Assembly: GCA_002420305.1 (NCBI GenBank)
Contig: DIHT01000022.1
Location: 1 to 10,843 of the forward strand
Source of the DNA: Akkermansiaceae bacterium UBA5689
GTDB taxonomy: Bacteria > Verrucomicrobiota > Verrucomicrobiia > Verrucomicrobiales > Akkermansiaceae
Direction of reading: 5' to 3'
DNA: 10,843 nt
Shown: positions 6,180 through 10,843 of the stretch, piece after piece
Layout: each line of letters opens with the position of its first letter
Position numbering within the stretch: the stretch's first letter is position 1
Program-made: the position numbers and the translations under genes
Notes under the pieces: generated by a model
Told to the model about the DNA's origin: nothing
Databases searched by the model: none
The model's input: only the letters and a program-made list of their open reading frames with translations

Positions 6180-6904
6180 AGTTGTGGTGCCTCCACGGAG
6201 CAGTAGGACTTGCCGCTGACTGGGATGATTTCAAAAAGAGGATGGAGATCGAAGGTCATCAGGTTCATGCCATTGACTTGTGGAGTTATCTCGATGATGC
6301 CGACTGTAGCTTTCAGGAATTTGCGGTAAAGATTTGCGAAGCGGCGCGAAAGGAGTCGGCGCCACCTGTTTTGATCGGCTACTCGATGGGGGGGCGGCTC
6401 GCCCTGCATGCCTTAATCGAGGATCCTCTGGTATGGAGTGGGGCAATGTTGATTTCGGTGCATCCAGGTCTCGAAGCCGAGAGAGAAAGAGTTCTGCGGA
6501 TGGGGGCGGATGCTGAGTGGGCGGCGAAGATTCTCACTGGACGGTGGGATAAGTTTTTGAATGAGTGGGAGAGTCAGCCTGTCCTGCAGGGAATGTGTAA
6601 GGCTCCACTTGCGGATCGAAGTAATCTTCGTGACAGACAGATTGCGGTAGCCAGAGGATTTACCTCATGGTCATTGGGAAAGCAGCAGAACCTGAGGAAT
6701 TCCCTAAAGGATATCGATAAGCCGGTGGTCTGGCTGGCGGGGAAAAGGGACCAGAAATTCGCGAGTCTGGCAGATTCAGTGTGGTCACAGATGTCCGACA
6801 GTTATCTGCTAGGTCCGCTTGATGCGGGACACAGAGTGCCCTGGGAAGCTCCTGAGGAATTTTCTCTTTGTGTAGAACACTTGCTCGACCTGATTAATCG
6901 ATAG
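6176..6904 (+). CDS. menH: SHCHC synthase, MenH (alpha/beta hydrolase fold)
   Basis: MenH eliminates pyruvate from SEPHCHC to give SHCHC, the step after MenD. The 242-residue protein is a compact alpha/beta hydrolase. It starts with the strand and oxyanion-loop segment LWCLHGAVG, has the nucleophile elbow GYSMGG (Ser70), Asp192 in AGKRDQKFASLA and His219 in LDAGHRVPWEAPEEF. These correspond to the Ser-Asp-His triad of E. coli MenH. The segment SWSLGKQQNL (164-173) matches the conserved SLxKQ block that separates MenH from general esterases. It overlaps menD by 4 nt and has a strong SD, so the start is secure. The next gene follows after 34 nt. A generic hydrolase is the alternative, but both motif and neighbours favour MenH. 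Confidence 0.93.
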   Translation: MKLWCLHGAVGLAADWDDFKKRMEIEGHQVHAIDLWSYLDDADCSFQEFAVKICEAARKESAPPVLIGYSMGGRLALHALIEDPLVWSGAMLISVHPGLEAERERVLRMGADAEWAAKILTGRWDKFLNEWESQPVLQGMCKAPLADRSNLRDRQIAVARGFTSWSLGKQQNLRNSLKDIDKPVVWLAGKRDQKFASLADSVWSQMSDSYLLGPLDAGHRVPWEAPEEFSLCVEHLLDLINR

Positions 6905-6938
6905 TTGCAGTGGGCGAGGCCTGAGCCATCATTCCAGC

Positions 6939-7757
6939 GTGAACTGGATCACAGCAGCCGAGTTTGAGGATATTCGTTACGAAAAGAGCGAAGATGGACA
7001 GATCGCGAAGATCACGATTAATCGCCCGGAGGTGAGGAATGCTTTCAGGCCATTAACAGTGAAAGAGCTTCTTGCTGCCTTCGAGCTATCTCACGAAGAT
7101 GAAGGTGTTGGGGTGGTCATTCTTTGTGGAGAAGGAGAAAAAGCCTTTTGTTCAGGTGGAGATCAGAAAGTCCGGGGAGATGGCGGTTATGTTGGCGGAG
7201 ATGGCGTCCCGAGGTTGAACGTTCTGGATCTGCAAAAAAAGATAAGGAGCCTTCCGAAGCCCGTGGTCGCTATGGTGGCTGGTTACGCAATTGGAGGAGG
7301 GCATGTTCTGCATGTAGTTTGCGATCTTACGATAGCAGCTGACAACGCGCGGTTTGGGCAGACCGGCCCTAAGGTGGGGAGTTTTGACGGCGGGCTAGGC
7401 TCAAGCTATCTGGCCCGGATCGTGGGGCAGAAGAAGGCCCGCGAAATCTGGTTTTTATGCCGCCAGTATGATGCCGAGGAGGCGCTGGAAATGGGTCTCG
7501 TTAATACTGTTGTTCCCTATGAGCGACTGGAGCAGACGACGGTTGAGTGGTGTCGAGATATGCTCAGGCATTCCCCTCTGGCTCTCCGGTGCCTCAAAAC
7601 AGCTCTTAATGCTGATTGCGATGGGCAGATGGGGTTAGTCGATCTCGCAGGTAACGCGACGTTGCTCTATTATCTGACGGAAGAGGCGAAGGAGGGGAAA
7701 AAAGCTTTTCTCGAGAAACGGGAGCCAGATTTCGGGAAGTTTCCTAGATTTCCCTGA
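6939..7757 (+). CDS. menB: 1,4-dihydroxy-2-naphthoyl-CoA synthase
   Basis: MenB is a crotonase-fold enzyme that performs the Dieckmann-type ring closure of o-succinylbenzoyl-CoA to 1,4-dihydroxy-2-naphthoyl-CoA. The 272 residues are highly conserved: FEDIRYEKS, KITINRPEVRNAFRPLTVKE, AFCSGGDQKVRG (69-80, CoA and oxyanion region), AGYAIGGGHVLH, GSFDGGLGSSYLARIVGQKK (Asp150) and the C-terminal LNADCDGQ...PDFGKF. Gly143 in FGQTGPK places it with the bicarbonate-dependent type I enzymes; type II enzymes have an Asp here. I chose the GTG at 6939 because it gives a family-like N-terminus (MNWITAAEFEDIRYEK) and no ATG or TTG lies in frame upstream near it, although the frame stays open. No SD is visible, so the start is slightly uncertain. 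Confidence 0.96.
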   Translation: MNWITAAEFEDIRYEKSEDGQIAKITINRPEVRNAFRPLTVKELLAAFELSHEDEGVGVVILCGEGEKAFCSGGDQKVRGDGGYVGGDGVPRLNVLDLQKKIRSLPKPVVAMVAGYAIGGGHVLHVVCDLTIAADNARFGQTGPKVGSFDGGLGSSYLARIVGQKKAREIWFLCRQYDAEEALEMGLVNTVVPYERLEQTTVEWCRDMLRHSPLALRCLKTALNADCDGQMGLVDLAGNATLLYYLTEEAKEGKKAFLEKREPDFGKFPRFP

Positions 7758-7766
7758 AGAGGTGAT

Positions 7767-8639
7767 ATGCTGAAGAGCTACTTAATAGCTGCACGACCCA
7801 AAACCCTGCCCGCGGCATTTGTCCCGGTCTGGGTAGGTTGCCTTCTTGCTTGGCGCTCTGCTGGGTCAGTGGATTGGTATCTGGCCGTGTGGACTTTCCT
7901 TGGTGCCGCAGCCATCCAGATTGCGACCAACTTTTTTAATGATGCGATTGATTATGAAAGAGGAGCAGATACGGAGTATCGTCTCGGTCCTCAACGAGTA
8001 ACGGCCAGTGGCTTGCTTTCACAGCGGGCAGTCTACGGTGGAGCGTGGGCATGTCTCATTGCTGCGTGCCTGTGCTCTCTTCCGCTATTGCAATCCCGCG
8101 GGTGGATCATAATCGCCGTAGGGATTCCCTCCCTGTATCTTTCGTATGGTTATACAGGTGGATCTTTCCCTCTTGCGTATCTGGGTTTGGGCGAGGTGTT
8201 TGTGATTCTGTTTTTTGGGCTTGTTGCGGTTGGGGGCAGCTATTTTGTCCAGGTAGGGACATGGGACTGGCCTGCAGGAGTCCTTGGTTTGCAGGTGGGT
8301 CTTCTCAGTGCGATTCTGATTGCGATCAACAACCTCAGAGATGTGGAAGAGGATAGGCGGAGTCATAAAAATACGTTGGCTGTGCGTTTTGGGTCTGTGG
8401 TGATTCACCGAATGATTACAGCTTTTGTCGTTGGAGCCATGATGCTGTCTTTTCTTGGAAGCTTCTACGGGGCTCCATGGTTTCCGGTTCTGAGTATTCC
8501 TTGGTTCCTCATCGGTTTATTCTGTGTGAGGGGGGTGAAGGCTTCTCCACCGAGCGAGCGCTACAACCGGTTTCTTGCTATTGCAGCTATTCAGTTAATG
8601 CTATTTGCCGTGCTGTTTACGGTTGCGGTGTCGCTCTAG
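7767..8639 (+). CDS. menA: 1,4-dihydroxy-2-naphthoate polyprenyltransferase (UbiA family)
   Basis: MenA is an integral membrane enzyme that attaches a polyprenyl chain to 1,4-dihydroxy-2-naphthoate, giving demethylmenaquinol. The 290 residues contain about nine hydrophobic segments, as in the UbiA superfamily, starting near residues 13-30 and 38-56. The first Mg-diphosphate motif is NFFNDAIDYERGAD (55-68; Asp59, Asp62) and the second is NNLRDVEEDRRSHKNTLA (188-205; Asp192, Asp196). The N-terminal AARPKTLPAAFVPV is typical of MenA and not of UbiA or heme O synthase. The ATG at 7767 is 9 nt after menB and preceded by AGAGG with a short spacer. Its place between menB and menC differs from E. coli, where menA is away from the menFDHBCE cluster. 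Confidence 0.95.
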   Translation: MLKSYLIAARPKTLPAAFVPVWVGCLLAWRSAGSVDWYLAVWTFLGAAAIQIATNFFNDAIDYERGADTEYRLGPQRVTASGLLSQRAVYGGAWACLIAACLCSLPLLQSRGWIIIAVGIPSLYLSYGYTGGSFPLAYLGLGEVFVILFFGLVAVGGSYFVQVGTWDWPAGVLGLQVGLLSAILIAINNLRDVEEDRRSHKNTLAVRFGSVVIHRMITAFVVGAMMLSFLGSFYGAPWFPVLSIPWFLIGLFCVRGVKASPPSERYNRFLAIAAIQLMLFAVLFTVAVSL

Positions 8640-8677
8640 CAGGACGAGTGCAGCAGGAAGATCTAATCGCAAAGGTA

Positions 8678-9628
8678 ATGGAGCCTATCTACCATTGGAA
8701 ATACAGCATCAAAGCCAACAAGAGGCTTAATGCCGTTTCCTCGCGGAGAGAATTTGAGGGAGCTTTGCTTCGGATCGGAGAAGGCTTTGGGTGTCTCCAT
8801 CCGTGGCCAGAGTTGGGAGATCCCGATCTTGAAGAGTTGCTCATGGAATTCCGCGGTAATGATCTGGTTAGCGACCTTGCGAGAGGTGCATTCAGGATGG
8901 CGAAGGTCGATGGTGCGGCCCGCGAGGCAGGGGAGTCATTGATTGAATCTGTGACGCGGTATATTCCCGAAAGTCACGCAACTTTGCCGGAATGCTCCAT
9001 GAGTGTAGTGGAAGAGTCAGTTCGCCGGGGCTACGATACGATAAAGCTCAAGGGGGACAGGCTATTCGCAGGCCAGCTCAAGTCTTTAGAAGAAATCGCA
9101 AGGCGTTGGCCCCAATTGTCCTGGCGCATCGACTTTAACGAGGTTCTCACTAGCGAGGAGACTATTGAGTTGAGTCAAAGGCTTTCTCGCTATCTCAGGG
9201 AACGGATAGACTTTCTGGAAGATCCTTGTCCATGGAGCAGGGAGGAATGGGGCCGTATCCGGAAAACATCGGGACTGAATCTTGCACGCGATCGCGGGTC
9301 CCACCATCTGGAGAAAGATGAAAGGATCCTGGTGGTGAAGCCTGTTCGAACAGATATCAAGGTTGGGAAGCTTGAAGGGAAGACGCTGGTAGTGACCAGT
9401 AACATGGACCATCCTCTGGGTCAGTGCTTCGCCGCTCACCAGGCAGGAAAAATGAGGATGGAAGGGGTGAGGTTGTCGATTGGGGGGTTGCAGACTCATG
9501 GGCTTTTTGAGGCTGATCAGTTCACAGAGCGGTTGGGGGTTGCGGGTCCGACTTTTACTGCTCCAGGAGGAGCAGGCCTTGGATTTGATGACCTTTTAGA
9601 GAAGCTGCCATGGAAACGCCTGAGCTGA
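8678..9628 (+). CDS. menC: o-Succinylbenzoate synthase (enolase superfamily)
   Basis: MenC dehydrates SHCHC to o-succinylbenzoate. The 316-residue protein has an N-terminal capping domain (YHWKYSIKANKRLNA...) and a barrel domain carrying the enolase-superfamily catalytic set: the KxK pair Lys123 and Lys125 in IKLKGD, metal ligands Asp152 in RIDFNE, Glu181 in FLEDPCPW and Asp205 in LARDRGS, and Lys221 in VVKPVR. This order and spacing match E. coli MenC (K133, D161, E190, D213, K235). The ATG at 8678, 38 nt after menA, gives MEPIYHWKYS, which aligns with family N-termini. A GTG at 8648, 8 nt after menA, would add ten residues; neither has a well-spaced SD. Longer readings would overlap menA and are unlikely. 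The 3' end overlaps menE by 19 nt. Dipeptide epimerase is excluded by context. Confidence 0.93.
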   Translation: MEPIYHWKYSIKANKRLNAVSSRREFEGALLRIGEGFGCLHPWPELGDPDLEELLMEFRGNDLVSDLARGAFRMAKVDGAAREAGESLIESVTRYIPESHATLPECSMSVVEESVRRGYDTIKLKGDRLFAGQLKSLEEIARRWPQLSWRIDFNEVLTSEETIELSQRLSRYLRERIDFLEDPCPWSREEWGRIRKTSGLNLARDRGSHHLEKDERILVVKPVRTDIKVGKLEGKTLVVTSNMDHPLGQCFAAHQAGKMRMEGVRLSIGGLQTHGLFEADQFTERLGVAGPTFTAPGGAGLGFDDLLEKLPWKRLS

Positions 9629-10725
9629 GAGAAAAGGACTTCTGGAATTCGGAGAGGTGCTGTGTGTTGCCGCCTCCCGGCCATGAGGGACAAGCAGAGG
9701 AGATTCGCGATGCCCTCGATGATCAGGAGAGTGTGGTTTTTGCTACCTCTGGTTCCTGTGGTCCACCCAAGTGGGTCATGTTCCAGCGAAGTGCACTTCT
9801 TGCGTCGGCCAGAGCAGTGAACCAACTCCTTGAGGTCTCAGAGAGCGACCGTTTCATGGTCGCTCTACCACTGTATCATGTAGGAGGCTTCGGGGTAGTG
9901 GCACGGGCATACGAGGCAAAGTGCCACGTTAGGCCTTTGGAAGGGCGTTGGGATGCGAGGGGCTTCAAGGAGGCGATCGAGTCAGATCACTCCACCCTGA
10001 CCTCATTAGTGCCCACGCAGGTTCACGATCTTGTGGCGCTTGGGTTGAAAGCTCCTGAATCGCTACGTGCGATTATTGTTGGTGGAGGGAAACTGGATGA
10101 AAAAGAGGGTCAATGCGCTCGCGATCTGGGATGGCCGGTCCTGCAAAGTTACGGAATGACCGAGGCTGGGTCTCAGATAGCTACTGCCGATCTGGCCTCT
10201 CTCGATGAACCCTTCCGAGCAGCTCGTCTTCCGATCCTGCCAATCTGGGAATTCCGAGTAAGTAAGGAGGGGTGCCTGGAGTTCAGAGGGCCAGCTCTGT
10301 GCACGTATTACATCGAGAGACATCGTGGGGAGATGTGTTGCCGGAAAGCTGGTAACAAGGAGGGCTGGTTCAGGAGCAGTGACCTCGTAAAGATAACGGG
10401 GAACCAGCTGACGGTGAATGGCCGGGCCGATCGGAAGGTCAAGATTCTCGGGGAGCTTGTGGACGTAGAGGCGCTGGAGAGTGAAGTTAAAGAGTATCTC
10501 GACTACGAGAGCGCGTATCTTCTGGCGCTTCCCGATGCAAGACAGGGGATGCGGGTGGTGTTGGTTGTCGAAGAGGATTTCGACAGGCCTTCCGGCCTTC
10601 TCAAGAAGTTGAACGAGGGCAGGGCTGGTTTTTTGAGGGTCAATGCGATCGAGTCGGTAGGCCGATTGCCAAGAACCGAGATGGGGAAGGTTGATGTTGC
10701 TGCCCTCCGGAAGCGGCTCAGCTAG
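9610..10725 (+). CDS. menE: o-Succinylbenzoate-CoA ligase, short form
   Basis: MenE is an ANL-superfamily adenylating enzyme that turns o-succinylbenzoate, ATP and CoA into o-succinylbenzoyl-CoA, the MenB substrate. The 371 residues contain the phosphate-binding loop TSGSCGPPK (46-54), ALPLYHVGGFG (85-95), QSYGMTEAG (179-187), Asp258 in RSSD, the hinge and C-domain entry VNGRADRKVKILGELVDVEALE (about 269-290), and catalytic Lys360 in LPRTEMGK. Two things are unusual: the loop has Cys50 where Thr or Ser is usual, and about 80 residues are missing from the N-terminal side compared with E. coli MenE (451). The start at 9610 lies inside the end of menC. Only a weak GAGAAG-like element precedes it, so re-initiation after menC is likely. 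The motifs fit MenE, and the cluster supports that over other acyl-CoA ligases. Confidence 0.93.
   Translation: METPELREKDFWNSERCCVLPPPGHEGQAEEIRDALDDQESVVFATSGSCGPPKWVMFQRSALLASARAVNQLLEVSESDRFMVALPLYHVGGFGVVARAYEAKCHVRPLEGRWDARGFKEAIESDHSTLTSLVPTQVHDLVALGLKAPESLRAIIVGGGKLDEKEGQCARDLGWPVLQSYGMTEAGSQIATADLASLDEPFRAARLPILPIWEFRVSKEGCLEFRGPALCTYYIERHRGEMCCRKAGNKEGWFRSSDLVKITGNQLTVNGRADRKVKILGELVDVEALESEVKEYLDYESAYLLALPDARQGMRVVLVVEEDFDRPSGLLKKLNEGRAGFLRVNAIESVGRLPRTEMGKVDVAALRKRLS
9842..9866 (+). repeat. Perfect 9-bp hairpin inside menE
   Basis: AGAGCGACC (9842-9850) and GGTCGCTCT (9858-9866) are exact reverse complements with the 7-nt loop GTTTCAT. Six of the nine pairs are G-C. It lies about 230 nt into menE, just before the conserved ALPLYHVGG codons. 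No T-run follows. Role unknown; it may be an mRNA structural element or incidental. Confidence 0.45.
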
Positions 10726-10807
10726 CCCAGGAATATTCGAGGAGATTGAAAGTTCTGCGGTAAACCCTGCAGAGGCTGCTTCTCATTCTTCCGAGGCGGA
10801 AATTTGA
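10694..10807 (+). CDS. Possible 37-residue small ORF overlapping the menE end
   Basis: An ATG at 10694, preceded by GGGGAAGG with only 3 nt of spacing, opens a different frame over the last 32 nt of menE and runs to a TGA at 10805-10807. The product is rich in Ser, Ala and Glu (for example FEEIESSAVNPAEAAS), with codon choices much like the neighbouring genes. The frame is open again after the TGA to the window edge. I recognise no family. The minus strand is also open here, so the assignment is weak. Confidence 0.2.
   Translation: MLLPSGSGSASPGIFEEIESSAVNPAEAASHSSEAEI
10754..10773 (+). terminator. Weak stem-loop after menE, possible operon end
   Basis: TCTGCGG (10754-10760) can pair with CTGCAGA (10767-10773) across the loop TAAACC, giving seven pairs including one G-U. 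It starts 29 nt after the menE stop. The sequence after it (GGCTGCTTCTCATTCTT) is pyrimidine-rich but has no uninterrupted T-run, so an intrinsic terminator is only tentative. Confidence 0.2.
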
Positions 10808-10843
10808 GGGGATAAAAGCATCATCGATATTCTGGCTATTGGA

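Noticed and set aside
8477..8677. N-terminal extension of menC inside menA
   Set aside because: The extra 67 residues overlap menA and do not resemble MenC; the family N-terminus begins at the ATG at 8678.
1..10843. CRISPR array, tRNA, rRNA, insertion sequence or prophage signal
   Set aside because: I saw no regularly spaced repeats, no tRNA-like cloverleaf, no transposase or integrase motif and no terminal inverted repeats. The window is core metabolism, not an accessory island.

Overview
This window comes from a bacterial chromosome, and every gene I can support lies on the + strand. GC content is moderate and the genes are tightly packed, with 4-nt ATGA overlaps and few clear Shine-Dalgarno (SD) sequences. 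The lineage is not certain. A classical menaquinone pathway, an unusual MenD start motif (CAGARN) and a glycolytic trio next to it would fit the Verrucomicrobia/Opitutae or a related PVC-group lineage, but this is inference from gene content and no marker gene is present.

Layout. 3-281 is the 3' end of an unrecognised gene. 282-457 is a leader with a sigma70-like promoter candidate and a perfect 7-bp hairpin just before gap. 458-3483 holds gap, pgk and tpiA, three consecutive lower-glycolysis/triose enzymes. 3510-10725 holds menF, a 31-codon small ORF, menD, menH, menB, menA, menC and menE. 10726-10843 has no gene I can assign with confidence.

How the genes work together. GapA, Pgk and TpiA interconvert triose phosphates and 3-phosphoglycerate and yield NADH and ATP. 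MenF converts chorismate to isochorismate, and MenD adds succinyl semialdehyde from 2-oxoglutarate. MenH eliminates pyruvate, MenC dehydrates to o-succinylbenzoate, MenE activates it with CoA, MenB closes the naphthoate ring, and MenA prenylates 1,4-dihydroxy-2-naphthoate at the membrane. Only the DHNA-CoA thioesterase (MenI) and the final methyltransferase (MenG/UbiE) are missing from the otherwise complete classical pathway. No gap between genes exceeds 44 nt apart from the 114 nt between menF and menD, and most of that is filled by the small ORF. The block from gap to menE could therefore be one transcript that ties carbon flux to electron-carrier synthesis.

Most of the window is well-known biochemistry. 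The best candidates for something undescribed are the 31-codon ORF with a strong SD that ends in an ATGA overlap with menD, the perfect hairpins inside menD and menE and in the gap leader, and the shortened MenF and MenE enzymes.
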